Source: Luminiphilus sp. (GTDB lineage Bacteria; Pseudomonadota; Gammaproteobacteria; Pseudomonadales; Halieaceae). Taken from it: a stretch of 64,000 nucleotides of DNA. The stretch is from NCBI GenBank assembly GCA_029242325.1, contig JAQWUD010000030.1, positions 1 to 64,000 on the forward strand. Reading direction: 5' to 3'. Numbering within the stretch: position 1 is the stretch's first letter; the number at the start of each line of letters is the position of its first letter. Of this stretch, positions 47,272 to 57,493 are shown piece after piece. Position numbers and translations under genes: made by a program. Below the pieces are notes generated by a model. That model worked only from the letters and a program-made list of their open reading frames with translations. It was not told the origin of the DNA and ran no database searches.

Positions 47272-48774
47272 ATGAAGCATTGGTTCGGGCGTTTGGCTTG
47301 GATGACCCTTGGGGTTGCCTTGGGGGCGCTATTGCTACCGGCAGGTTGGCAAGCCGCGATGCAGAAGCAATCTGCGGAGTCCGCAGCAGGGTTGCGGGAA
47401 CGCGCCGCGTTGTGGGCTGCCAGCCAAAGTGAACGCGTCGATGCCCGCGCGTCACTGTTTGTTGAGTTTCCGGGCATTGTGCCCGCCATTCAGCGCGGCG
47501 GCGCCTTTGGCGGTACATTCTCGCGCGCAATCGCCACCGATATTTTTAACGCGTCGGAGGAGGGCATCGCTGATGCGCGCAGGCTCTCGCGGATTGAGGC
47601 GGTGGCACCCAACACTTGGATCATTTATCTCCCGCTAGTTAATGTGGTGGTGTTCGAGACCGAGGCAGGTTTGGTGTTGGTCGATGCCGGTATGGCGGCA
47701 GCGGGCCCTGTGATACGCGAACTCATTGCCAGCGTCACCGATGCATCGATTCACACGATTATCTATACCCACTGCCACGTTGATCACGCCTATGGTACCT
47801 GGGCGCTCATGGCAGATAATCCGAACATCGTGGCTCAGGCAGATCTGCCCGCCTGCTTTGATCGTTACATTGAGCTGCCCGGCAGCCTGGCCAAGTACAT
47901 GGGCCAGCCCGTGTCGAGCTTGCGCCAAACGCAGGATAATTTGATTTACCCCACGCAAACTTTCCGGGGTGAAATGACCCTTAGCGTGGGTCGTGAGGAT
48001 TTTGTTTTACGCGCTCGCCCTGGCGAAACCGAGGATCAACTCTACGTGTGGGTGCCGGGCCGACAGGCACTGGCGACAGCGGACTACTATCAAGGGTTCT
48101 TGCCCAATACCGGCAATGGTAAACGCGTGCAGCGTTACCCTGAAGAGTGGGCCGGTGCGCTGCGGGAGATGGCTGCCGAAAATGCCGCGCTGCTGTTGCC
48201 CGCGCACGGTGAGGCGCTGACCGATTCCGAACTCATTCAGGAAAACCTTACGGTCCTTGCCGAGGCTTTGGAGTGGGTCATAGACCACACGAAGGCTGAG
48301 CTCAACAAAGGCACGCGACAGGATCTCGTCTACCGATCATTGGACGTGCCAGGTCATTTGCTGACACACCCCACACTCAATCAGCAATACGTTAGCTGGG
48401 AAGATATTTCAAAGATGGTCATGCGGCGCTACGTCGGGTGGTGGGACGACATCCCGTCGCATTGGACCTCTGCCTCGTTTGATGCGCAGTCGGCTGTGAT
48501 TACTGAGCTCGCGGGTGGGGTGGCGGCGCTGGACCGCCGCGCCAGGGCGCTGCTCGAGACCGACATTGTGATGGCTAGCCACATCGCGGACTGGGCCTGG
48601 TTCGGTCACCCCGGTGATCCCCTCGCGCAGCGACTACTGATTGACGTTTACGCACACCGCATCGTGAACATCGATTCTAACACTCAGGAAATTCTGGCAT
48701 GGCTTGAGGCAATGACGCAGGCGCGGCGCCTGCAACTGGCGGCGGAGACCTCCCCTGCTGCGGGGTCAGAGTGA
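47272..48774 (+). CDS. Exported MBL-fold hydrolase (alkyl sulfatase-like)
   Basis: VFETEAGLVLVDAGMAAAGPVIRELI..., IYTHCHVDHAYGTW (HxHxDH). Confidence 0.85.
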   Translation: MKHWFGRLAWMTLGVALGALLLPAGWQAAMQKQSAESAAGLRERAALWAASQSERVDARASLFVEFPGIVPAIQRGGAFGGTFSRAIATDIFNASEEGIADARRLSRIEAVAPNTWIIYLPLVNVVVFETEAGLVLVDAGMAAAGPVIRELIASVTDASIHTIIYTHCHVDHAYGTWALMADNPNIVAQADLPACFDRYIELPGSLAKYMGQPVSSLRQTQDNLIYPTQTFRGEMTLSVGREDFVLRARPGETEDQLYVWVPGRQALATADYYQGFLPNTGNGKRVQRYPEEWAGALREMAAENAALLLPAHGEALTDSELIQENLTVLAEALEWVIDHTKAELNKGTRQDLVYRSLDVPGHLLTHPTLNQQYVSWEDISKMVMRRYVGWWDDIPSHWTSASFDAQSAVITELAGGVAALDRRARALLETDIVMASHIADWAWFGHPGDPLAQRLLIDVYAHRIVNIDSNTQEILAWLEAMTQARRLQLAAETSPAAGSE

Positions 48775-49386
48775 GCGGTAGAATGCGGCGGTCAGCTCAC
48801 CGATTTCAGCGGCGAGTTGATCTCGCTCTTGGTTCAGAGATTCGATTTCTCTATAGAGCGTGCCGTACAGCGACTCCAGCTGAGTCAATTGGTAGCGCGC
48901 CTCTCGGCGAGTATCGCTCGGTAATTGATCATTGTCCCGCGTGATGCGAAGCTGCCTGATCTGCGAAAGCAGTGCGTTTGCCTGTGCCGACTTGTCGTCA
49001 ATGCGCTCCTCGAGCTCACGCAACTCTCGCTTTAGCGCAAATACATCGAGCCCCTCGCTGTAACCCGATGCGTAGTCAGGGAAATTCTCGCTGACGCACT
49101 GCGCGGCATACTCACCGCCATGATCACCGCTTTCGAAGCCCGTCTCTCGCGTGCAGTAGTAGGGAAGGCCGAGAGCGTAACCGTGACGATACAGTTCGAA
49201 ATCAACGTTCACGCCTGTCTCGGCGCAGGCCTCGCGATGCGCCTGCGAGCGCGAAACCGAGCGGCCCTCTATGGCGTCGTTGTACCCGATCTCCTCCCAG
49301 TTGGCCTGCAGGCACTCCTCCGGGCTCATGGTGGCGCATCCGGCGAGTATGACTCCGGCAACTAAAAGACTCGCCCTGTTCATCAT
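48766..49386 (-). CDS. DUF2799-like lipoprotein
   Basis: Lipobox LAGC; NWEEIGYNDAIEGRSVSRSQAHREACAETGVNVDFELYRHGYALGLPYYCTRE; C-terminal coiled coil. Confidence 0.8.
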   Translation of the reverse strand: MMNRASLLVAGVILAGCATMSPEECLQANWEEIGYNDAIEGRSVSRSQAHREACAETGVNVDFELYRHGYALGLPYYCTRETGFESGDHGGEYAAQCVSENFPDYASGYSEGLDVFALKRELRELEERIDDKSAQANALLSQIRQLRITRDNDQLPSDTRREARYQLTQLESLYGTLYREIESLNQERDQLAAEIGELTAAFYRSL

Positions 49387-49518
49387 TCTTCGATCTCCGG
49401 CTGCAGTTGCCACCCGTATACGCAGACCTATAATGCCTGCCTTTCATTGAGACGACACCCGTCGGTTATCGCAAGGGGTCTCTCGGCGCGCCAGTATCGA
49501 CATCAGGACACCTCTTTC

Positions 49519-50469
49519 ATGCGAGTATGGACCTATCTCCGGCCTTTTGAATATCGCGGGCGCGACTGCGTCGTTGAGGTCACGCTGACTTTTAAAGAGA
49601 CCATCTCCCGGCTATTCGTTGACAACGAGTTAGTGGATGAGCAGTCGCTGGCCTACTCGGCAGGTGTCACCACTTTCCTACATCCCCTGCCTAGCTCGTC
49701 TGGCCAAACGACGCGGGTGAAGTCGGGTTACTACAACTGGTGGAATATCGGTATCGCAGTGAGCGAGGGGGAGGACATCGTCTACGAAAGTCATCCCGGT
49801 CGAGACGTGCACCATGGTGAGGCATTGGCCAAAAAGATGTTGGGCTTTGACGGCGCGTCAAACTATAGTGCCACTGAGAAACTGCGCTCCATGGCTGAGA
49901 CCAACCAAAACAAATGGCAGCGCAATAAATATTCGGTCTACGCTGATCTGGCCCTCGGGGCCTTGTTTTTTATTGTGGGTAAGGTCTCGGAGGACCTCGC
50001 TTTGGCCGCGATTGTCGGTGCCGGGGCTGGTCTGGGACTGGTGGTGGCGCAGCGGTTTGTAAAAGTGGATCTGCTTGGTGGATTCGCTGTTTTCGGCACG
50101 ATTATGTTGCTGGTTTCGGCCGGATTTTCGCTAGCGCTACAGGATGATTATTGGGTGCAAATGAAAGGCACCATTCTCGGGCTATTCACCGCCAGCCTAT
50201 TTATGGCCGACGGGTTACTGCGCAAGGGAGCCTATTTTGGCGCGCGCATTGAACGGTATATGCCGCTCCCGCTGCATCATGATCGTATTGCGGTGGGGAT
50301 GAGCGTGCTCGGGATCGTCATGGCGGGTGCCAACTATCTGGTGGCAGAGAATTTCTCCGTGGATTTTTGGCTCACCTGGACGACGTTTCTGGACATGCCA
50401 GTGTCGATGGCGCTGTTTTATGCCATCGTGTACTGGGCACGTAAAAAACCGACCGATAGGGTGGCCTGA
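49519..50469 (+). CDS. Membrane protein with C-terminal YciB/IspZ-like domain
   Basis: Soluble N-terminus, then DLALGALFFIVGKVSED... and YFGARIERYMPLPLHHDRIAV...WTTFLDMPVSMALFYAIVYWARK. Confidence 0.6.
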   Translation: MRVWTYLRPFEYRGRDCVVEVTLTFKETISRLFVDNELVDEQSLAYSAGVTTFLHPLPSSSGQTTRVKSGYYNWWNIGIAVSEGEDIVYESHPGRDVHHGEALAKKMLGFDGASNYSATEKLRSMAETNQNKWQRNKYSVYADLALGALFFIVGKVSEDLALAAIVGAGAGLGLVVAQRFVKVDLLGGFAVFGTIMLLVSAGFSLALQDDYWVQMKGTILGLFTASLFMADGLLRKGAYFGARIERYMPLPLHHDRIAVGMSVLGIVMAGANYLVAENFSVDFWLTWTTFLDMPVSMALFYAIVYWARKKPTDRVA

Positions 50470-50592
50470 CCGGCGGCCGGTGTTTGTCCGGCCTTTTATC
50501 GCCACGCGAGCCTGAAAAGCGCTATCGTAAGATCGTGACAGAGATCATTCGCTCGCAAACGCCGAACCAATAAAAAACGGGTACTTACAGCT

Positions 50593-51465
50593 ATGGCAGT
50601 TCAGGAATTTCTTTCTCCGACATCGCTTTCGGAGGCTCAAGCCGCCTTCGATGAGAATGCGGCCAGCTCGTGGCTTGCGGGCGGTACCGATCTACTGGTC
50701 GGCATTCGGCTTGGAGCGCGAGACCCTGCGCGCGTTGTCGACCTCAAACAGATCCCAGAGCTGACAGCGATTGAAATTGACGACGCTTCAGTCCGCATCG
50801 GTGCGGCTGCGTCCGCTTTTGATGTGTTGCAAAACTCCGCTGTGCCGACACTGTTCCCGGGCCTTGCCGAGGCGCTGGACTTGATCGGTTCCACGCAGAT
50901 ACAGGGCCGTTGCTCGGCGGGTGGCAATCTCTGTAACGCCTCGCCCGCGGCAGACAGCATTCCCGCGCTCATAGCCAATGCGGCACAGTGTCGCATTCTA
51001 GGGCCTGACGGCGAGCGCATGCTGCCGGTCGAAGACTTCGTGGTGGGGCCGAATCAGAACGCGTTGGCCCCCGGAGAGTTACTGGTTGAATTGCTATTGC
51101 CGCGCCCGTCTGGCGTTACCTCGGATGCTTACCTCAGGCTGACGCCGCGGACCGAGATGGATATCGCGGTGGCCGGTGCCAGCGTATCGATCACATTGGA
51201 TGATTCGAGAGTGTGCACTGCCGCAAGGGTGGCCATCGGAGCGGTGGCGCCCGCGGCGCTGTTGGTCGAGGCTGCCGGCGATGCGCTGGTTGGTTCGCAG
51301 CTGGACCAAGTTGCGATAGATGCCGCTGTCGCCGCAGTCCGTGCGGCGGCAAAGCCCATCTCAGACAAACGCGGTACGGCAGAATATCGGACTCATGTGG
51401 TGGGGGTGCTGGTATCGCGCGCTATTGCCAGGGCTCAGGCAAGGATTACGGAGACCCGCCCATGA
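50593..51465 (+). CDS. Xanthine dehydrogenase-family FAD-binding subunit
   Basis: WLAGGTDLLVGIRLGARDPARVVDLKQIPEL; IQGRCSAGGNLCNASPAADSIPALIA. Confidence 0.92.
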   Translation: MAVQEFLSPTSLSEAQAAFDENAASSWLAGGTDLLVGIRLGARDPARVVDLKQIPELTAIEIDDASVRIGAAASAFDVLQNSAVPTLFPGLAEALDLIGSTQIQGRCSAGGNLCNASPAADSIPALIANAAQCRILGPDGERMLPVEDFVVGPNQNALAPGELLVELLLPRPSGVTSDAYLRLTPRTEMDIAVAGASVSITLDDSRVCTAARVAIGAVAPAALLVEAAGDALVGSQLDQVAIDAAVAAVRAAAKPISDKRGTAEYRTHVVGVLVSRAIARAQARITETRP

Positions 51466-51956
51466 ATAAGCCACTCAACAAAATGGCCGTGCAGACCACA
51501 GTCAATGGTGAAAGCACCGCTTTTCTGTGCTCGCCTGGACAGGTGCTTTCCGATGTACTGCGAGATGAACTCGAATTGATCGGCACTAAAATCGGTTGTA
51601 ATACGGGGGATTGCGGTGCTTGCTCGGTGTTGGTGAACGATCGTCTGGTCTGCTCTTGTCTGGTGCTGGCTGCAGAGGTTGAGGGTCAAACCGTGCAGAC
51701 CATAGAGGGCATTGCCAAGGGAGGCGAGCTCCACCCGGTACAGCAGAAGCTACTTGAGCACGGCGGATTGCAGTGTGGCATTTGTACCCCGGGGATTGTG
51801 GTCGCGGCGAAAGCCCTGCTTGAGCACAACCCCAACCCCACCGAGGAGCAAGCCCGATACTGGTTAGCGGGTAATCTCTGCCGTTGTACCGGTTACGACA
51901 AGATCATTCGCGCCGTGTTGGACGCCGCCAAGACGCTGCGCGAGGAGGCCGCATGA
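51462..51956 (+). CDS. Xanthine dehydrogenase-family (2Fe-2S) subunit
   Basis: GTKIGCNTGDCGACSVLVNDRLVCSC...GLQCGICTPGIVVAAKALL...YWLAGNLCRCTGYDKI; ATG overlaps previous stop. Confidence 0.94.
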   Translation: MNKPLNKMAVQTTVNGESTAFLCSPGQVLSDVLRDELELIGTKIGCNTGDCGACSVLVNDRLVCSCLVLAAEVEGQTVQTIEGIAKGGELHPVQQKLLEHGGLQCGICTPGIVVAAKALLEHNPNPTEEQARYWLAGNLCRCTGYDKIIRAVLDAAKTLREEAA

Positions 51957-54211
51957 ACGCCTATCAGGAATTCAGGATCATTGGTTCGCGGCCCGTTCGC
52001 CCCGATGGGCTTGATAAAGTCACAGGTCGTGCGCGCTACGGTGCTGATCTTAGTATGCAGGGGCAGCTCTACGGCCACGCGGTGAGAAGCCCCCATGCTC
52101 ATGCGATTATTCAATCGATCGACTGCAGCAAGGCCCTCGCGATGGAGGGTGTGCTTGCGGTGATGACCGGCGATGACCTAGTTAAACCGGGCAACGAGAT
52201 GCTGGGCAGCGGCGAGGGCGCCATGGCGCTCAAGGACTTGGTGCCGATGGTGATGTCACAGGGCAAAGTGCTGTTTCACTCGCAAGCGGTGGCCGCGGTG
52301 GCGGCCACATCGCCCGAATTAGCGGCGGAAGCGGCGCGCGCGGTGGAGGTGACCTATGAGGTGCTGCCAGCTGTCACCAATGTGCACAAAGCTTTGGCTC
52401 CAGATGCGCCGGTTTTGCACCACGACCGTTTTCCGGATGATTACCCCGCGAAGCCCACGAACCTCGCGACGCACATCAGCCTGACCGTGGGTGAGCCTGA
52501 TGCCGCATTTGCGAGGGCGGATGTGATTGTCGAGCAGACTTATTCAGTGCCCATGTGCCATCAGGGTTATATCGAGCCCCACGCCTGCGTGGCGAGAGTC
52601 GACGCTGCGGGTCGGGTGGACCTGTGGTGCTGCACGCAAGGACACTTCGCGGCGAGGCACTTCACGTCCGCTGCTACGGGAATCGATCTCGGGAAAATTA
52701 CGGTCACAGCCTCGGAAATTGGCGGTGGTTTTGGTGGCAAGACCACGATCTATTTGGAGCCCCTTGCTGTGGTCCTAGCACAGAAAGCGGGCCGGCCGGT
52801 GAAGATGGTGATGGATCGGGGTGACGTATTCCGGGCGACGGGGGCCGCACCCGGGGCGGAAACTCGGGTTAAGCTGGGCGCCACCCGTGACGGCAAGTTG
52901 GTGGCCGCTGATGTGGATTGTCTGATGGACTCAGGGGCCTATAACGGTGGTCCAGCAGCTTTCCCTGTCTATATGGCAACCGCCTGCTACAAACTCACCG
53001 ATGCGCGGTCCACGGGCCGCTCAGTGTATACAAATAAACCCAAAATTCATGCGTACCGCGCACCGAGCATGCCCCAGGTGACCTTGGGTTTTGAGCTGGC
53101 GATCACCGAGCTCGCCGCCGAATTGGGTATTGACCCGATTGAGTTCAGACTGATAAATGCGGTGGAAGAGGGCGACGCCAACATGATGGGGGCGCCCTAC
53201 AATCGCATTGGTTTGAGAGAGTGCCTTGAGGTTGCGCGGAATCATGATCATTACAAGTCATCCCTGACTGATGGCGTTGGCCGCGGCGTGGCCATGGGCT
53301 ACTGGATTAACGCTGGCATGCAATCCAGTGCCATCCTCAATGTGAGTCCAGACGGTCATGTGGCCGTGCTCACGGGCAGTCCTGATATCGGTGGTTCTCG
53401 GGCCTCGATGGCGCTGATGGCGGCTGAAGTACTCGGCATCCCTTTTGATCATGTTCAACCTCAGGTCGTGGCTACCGACTCTGTCGGTCACACCGACGTG
53501 ACCGGTGGCAGCCGCACCACACTGGCCACCGGTCAGGCGGTCATTCAGGCAGCGGAACAGTGTGTGGCGGAAATGTGCCGACGCGCCGCAATAGAGTGGG
53601 GGGTGGAGCCTGGCGTGGTGGCATGGTCGCAGGGCGCTGCCCACCATGGTGACCAGACGCTGACCTTCGAAGAGCTGGCCTCAAGAGCGGGCACCATGGG
53701 CGGGCCATTGACCTTCTCGAGCTCGTTAAACTCGACCAGCGCGGCGCCGGCGTTTGGCGTGCACATTTGTGATGCTGAGGTCGATAAGGAAACGGGTCGC
53801 ACCACCATCACCCGCTACACCGCGATTCAGGATGCTGGGAAAGCTATCCACCCCGACTATGTTGAGGGTCAGATGCAGGGCGGTGCCGTGCAGGGCATTG
53901 GTTGGGCACTGAATGAGGAGTACCTCTACAACGAGAAAGGGGTGTTGGAAAATCCCGGATTCCTCGACTATCGCATCCCGGTGGCTTCCGATCTGCCCTT
54001 TATTGATGCGGTGATTGTGGAAGTGCCCAATCCGTTGCATCCCTTTGGGGTGAAAGGTGTAGGGGAGGTGCCTATCGTGCCGCCTATGCCGGCGATTGCG
54101 GAGGCGGTCTATCAGTCCACTGGCGTTCGCTTCAGGGATCTCCCCCTGAATCCACCCAAGATTGTCGCGGCGTTGACCGACAGCAGAGCGTTGTTGCCTG
54201 ATCCTCAGTGA
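51953..54211 (+). CDS. Xanthine dehydrogenase-family molybdopterin-binding subunit
   Basis: IGSRPVRPDGLDKVTGRARYGADL...GGGFGGKT...AYRAPSMPQ...MQGGAVQGIGWALNEE. Confidence 0.94.
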   Translation: MNAYQEFRIIGSRPVRPDGLDKVTGRARYGADLSMQGQLYGHAVRSPHAHAIIQSIDCSKALAMEGVLAVMTGDDLVKPGNEMLGSGEGAMALKDLVPMVMSQGKVLFHSQAVAAVAATSPELAAEAARAVEVTYEVLPAVTNVHKALAPDAPVLHHDRFPDDYPAKPTNLATHISLTVGEPDAAFARADVIVEQTYSVPMCHQGYIEPHACVARVDAAGRVDLWCCTQGHFAARHFTSAATGIDLGKITVTASEIGGGFGGKTTIYLEPLAVVLAQKAGRPVKMVMDRGDVFRATGAAPGAETRVKLGATRDGKLVAADVDCLMDSGAYNGGPAAFPVYMATACYKLTDARSTGRSVYTNKPKIHAYRAPSMPQVTLGFELAITELAAELGIDPIEFRLINAVEEGDANMMGAPYNRIGLRECLEVARNHDHYKSSLTDGVGRGVAMGYWINAGMQSSAILNVSPDGHVAVLTGSPDIGGSRASMALMAAEVLGIPFDHVQPQVVATDSVGHTDVTGGSRTTLATGQAVIQAAEQCVAEMCRRAAIEWGVEPGVVAWSQGAAHHGDQTLTFEELASRAGTMGGPLTFSSSLNSTSAAPAFGVHICDAEVDKETGRTTITRYTAIQDAGKAIHPDYVEGQMQGGAVQGIGWALNEEYLYNEKGVLENPGFLDYRIPVASDLPFIDAVIVEVPNPLHPFGVKGVGEVPIVPPMPAIAEAVYQSTGVRFRDLPLNPPKIVAALTDSRALLPDPQ

Positions 54212-54212
54212 C

Positions 54213-54860
54213 CTATTGGTCACTTTGAGACGGGGTCGCCGTGTTCAGGTCTTCTTCGACATAGCGAAGTACTGCCCCCAGGGCAATTTCTCTGGGGAAA
54301 TCGTTTTGGTTGGCAAAGAGTGCCTGCGACACTTCGTGCTGGCGGGCGATCGGCACCGACATGGCCCAGTGGTCGGCATTGAAAAAGCCGAGGACGGTCG
54401 AAGCGGGGATCACCTGATCATAGAAAACCACCTGAGCGTCATTGCGGGCATCCTTGAGTTCTCCGAGTTGCCGGTGAAAGCGCTGTAGCCCATTGGAGAT
54501 ATTGTCGGGGTTGGGGAAGGCGACCACCGAGTAGTAGCGGATATGCTCAGCAAACCACGCCTCTCGATTGGCGGGGCTGAGGGTTTCGAGGGCTGTGGAA
54601 TCTTTTTTCTCGCATTCCGCGCCGGGAATGTGAGTGAGCTCAGGATAACCAACGAGAAAAGCGAAAATATCGGGTAACCCCTTTGAGTATCCTACAAGAA
54701 TCAACGGCCGATTGTGATGGTCTGGTCCAAGGTTGGCGATATAGTCGGCAATGAGCGCGGCGTTAGTCTCTGAGCCCGCTATGCCCTCGACCTGAATAAA
54801 TCCTGTCTCATAGCCCAGCGTTGCTACGTGGTTGGGTGCTGAGTTGTCATGGCACAGCAA
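54213..54860 (-). pseudogene. Probable remnant of alpha/beta-hydrolase
   Basis: RPLILVGYSKGLPDIFAFLVGYPEL (nucleophile elbow) but no recognisable complete N-terminal fold; candidate missing 5' part in ORF 54824..55054 in another frame. Confidence 0.4.
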
Positions 54861-55000
54861 CCGTCACCGGTGACGCCATCCCGACTGAGCATTTTAAGCT
54901 CACTTCGGACATCAGCTTGCTCAAGGGGTAGGGGCTGTTGCCACACCGGCGCCTCACCTGGGTTAATCAACAAAAAAGTGAAAGGGGAAGAAGATGAAAA

Positions 55001-55424
55001 ATGGTTTTGGTTTGCTTGACGCTCGTGGCGCCATTGGCATTGGCTGATGGGCACGGCGGTTTGACACTCGAGAAACGGCAGCCCGATGCGAAAATGACGG
55101 TAACCTCAGCCAAGATCGGAGAGGAAGTCTCCGTGATCACGGCAGAAGGGGATATGGGTGAGTATGGAGGGGTCTGTGTCACCTACAATCTGGCGTACGA
55201 CGTTACTCGCACAGCGGGGCAGGTGTATGGTCAGGGTCGTGGATTCACTCAGGACGGCTTCGCTTCAGGTAAATTTACCGGTTACTGGCAAATGGCGGAT
55301 GGCGGATGGCGTGAACACGATGGGGAGTGTGGTGCAACTCTCAGACGGCACGCAGAATCTGGACATCATTACTTTTACGTCGCATACCAAAGAGTTGGTG
55401 GTTAGCGCATATATTCTCAAGTAA
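55001..55424 (+). pseudogene. Small secreted protein frameshifted by a 7-bp tandem duplication (atggcgg, 55292..55305)
   Basis: MVLVCLTLVAPLALADGHGG...GKFTGYWQMADG| continues in +1 frame as |VNTMGSVVQLSDGTQNLDIITFTSHTKELVVSAYILK*; removing one 7-bp unit restores a single frame. Confidence 0.75.
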
Positions 55425-55436
55425 CACATTGCTGCG

Positions 55437-55476
55437 ACCATAAAAAAACCCCGCCTTGGCGGGGTTTTTTTATGGT
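55437..55476. terminator. Bidirectional intrinsic terminator
   Basis: Perfect 19-bp arms accataaaaaaaccccgcc / ggcggggtttttttatggt with 2-nt spacer, between convergent genes. Confidence 0.92.
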
Positions 55477-55508
55477 GATCACACCACGCGGTATGACCGG
55501 AAGTCCGC

Positions 55509-56966
55509 TCAGCTCTTGATCTGTGCCTTGATGTTCTTGTCGGTAGTTTTGCCGTATGGCGGCAGCAGCCCACCAAGCTTAGCGATGTCGAATTTCGTCG
55601 TTTGGCTGTAAACCGACTTTGCATGACTGAAAGTCTTGAAGCCTTCCACGCCATGATAAGAGCCCATGCCGGATGGGCCGACTCCACCAAAAGGCATGTC
55701 TTCTTGCATGATGTGGAAGATCACATCGTTGATGCAGACACCGCCAGAGGTGGTGCGATGCAGGAAAGTTTTTTCCTCGGCCTTGTCGACACCAAAATAG
55801 TATGCCGCCAGCGGGCGCGGGTTGCTGTTGATGTAATCAGTCGCCTCGCCGAAGTCTCTGTAGGTACGGACGGGTAGCAGCGGGCCGAAGATCTCTTCTT
55901 CCATACACAAAGCATCGGTGTCGGGTGACACGATGAGCGTGGGCGGTATTTTGTTCGTGCCGTTGCTGAAGTCTTCATTTGCCGGGTTGAGGGGAATGAT
56001 ACGGCACCCGCGCTGTTCGGCGTCTTCAAGGTACCCACTCAGGCGCTTGTGATGACGCTCATTGATGACGGCCGTGTATTGGTCGTTGTCGCGCAGGCTG
56101 GTGTACATCTTACTCACCGTTTTGATCGCGAGCGAAATGACTTCTTCGAGTTCTTCTTCCGGCACCAGTAGGTAGTCTGGGGCGAGACAGATCTGACCCG
56201 CGTTCAGCGTCTTGCCGACCATGATCCGCTGAATCGCCTGCTCCAGATTTGCGGAACGCGAGATCACGACCGGGGACTTGCCACCCAACTCCAGCGTGAC
56301 GGGCACCAGATTACGCGCCGCGGCGGTCAGAATATGTCGGGCGATATTGGTCGCGCCGGTGAAGATCATGTGATCAAAGGGCAGCGCTGAGAATGCCTGG
56401 CCCACTTCGGGGCCGCCCGAGAACGTGGTGACCTCGGTCGGATCGAAGGCCTCAGCAATGATTTCTTCAATGACTTTGGAAGTTTCTGGCGTGAACTCCG
56501 AAGGCTTGATCATGGCCCGGTTGCCCGCAGCAAGAATGCCTGCCAGCGGCTGGAACACCATCGCCACTGGGAAGTTCCAGGGCGCGACAATGCCCACTAC
56601 GCCTTTGGGCTGATACTGAATGTGTGAGCGTCCGCCGAGCAGACCCAGAGGGAAAGTGGAGGGGCGCTTCTCGTCCTTCATCCACTTATTCAGGTGCTTT
56701 CGGCAGTGCTTCATGGAGCCAATCGACGCTGCGACATCCGTCATGAGGTTGATCTGATCGGGTCGGCAGACAAAATCTTTGTTGATGGCTTCGCTGATAC
56801 GGTCAGCGTGGCGCACCAATACATCAATGGCACGATTGAGGCGATCAATTCGCGTCTCGGCTGATACAAAGCCTTCCTGCAGGTAGCTCTCGCGCTGCGC
56901 CTTCAGCGCATCTTGCATTTTAATCTCGACATCGGGGCTTACTACAACTTGTTGTGGCGCATTCAT
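55509..56966 (-). CDS. Aldehyde dehydrogenase (coniferyl aldehyde dehydrogenase-like)
   Basis: GVVGIVAPWNFPVAMVFQPLAGILAAGNRAMIKPSE, TLELGGKSPV, GQICLAPDYLLVPE. Confidence 0.92.
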   Translation of the reverse strand: MNAPQQVVVSPDVEIKMQDALKAQRESYLQEGFVSAETRIDRLNRAIDVLVRHADRISEAINKDFVCRPDQINLMTDVAASIGSMKHCRKHLNKWMKDEKRPSTFPLGLLGGRSHIQYQPKGVVGIVAPWNFPVAMVFQPLAGILAAGNRAMIKPSEFTPETSKVIEEIIAEAFDPTEVTTFSGGPEVGQAFSALPFDHMIFTGATNIARHILTAAARNLVPVTLELGGKSPVVISRSANLEQAIQRIMVGKTLNAGQICLAPDYLLVPEEELEEVISLAIKTVSKMYTSLRDNDQYTAVINERHHKRLSGYLEDAEQRGCRIIPLNPANEDFSNGTNKIPPTLIVSPDTDALCMEEEIFGPLLPVRTYRDFGEATDYINSNPRPLAAYYFGVDKAEEKTFLHRTTSGGVCINDVIFHIMQEDMPFGGVGPSGMGSYHGVEGFKTFSHAKSVYSQTTKFDIAKLGGLLPPYGKTTDKNIKAQIKS

Positions 56967-57162
56967 TATGCTTCTCCCTGTCTAAAGTGGGCACAGGAGT
57001 ATACACATCTGGCGCCGTAAAACCGATCACCTCCGCGCCCTCTCATGCCCCCTCCGCGCCCCTGAATTTATGCTCAGGCAGGTCAGCTTTCCCGCCCGGG
57101 TCTGGTGTGAGGCAATGCTATGCTGAGGGCGAGTGCGCACGACCCACCTGATGGAACATGCA

Positions 57163-57473
57163 ATGAAATGGTTGCGATTGTTGGCTTCATTATTGGCTGC
57201 CCCGTTGGTATACGGGCTCCTTTGCTTACCCCTTTTGGGCTGGTGGCGGGGGAGGGCAGTTGGCAGCGATTCTGCGCTGCGGCGGCTACGCTGGGCATGC
57301 TCGCGATTGGTGTCATGGTACAACGGCAATTTTGGCATGCGCTGCCGGTCTGGCATCACTGGGTGTTTTTCTTATTGATCCTTACGGCTATTCCGCTCGG
57401 GGGGGGGGCTGGACCGATGGCTGCAAGGCCGCAGGGCGAAAACGTGAGTGTGTTGGCCGCAGCGCCAAAATGA
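57163..57473 (+). pseudogene. Possibly frameshifted small membrane protein
   Basis: MKWLRLLASLLAAPLVYGLLCLPLLGWW in one frame, then EGSWQRFCAAAATLGMLAIGVMVQRQFWHALPVWHHWVFFLLILTAIPLGG in another; junction near ggcgggggaggg (57245..57256). Confidence 0.45.
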
Positions 57474-57493
57474 TGTTGCTCGAAGATAGTCTG

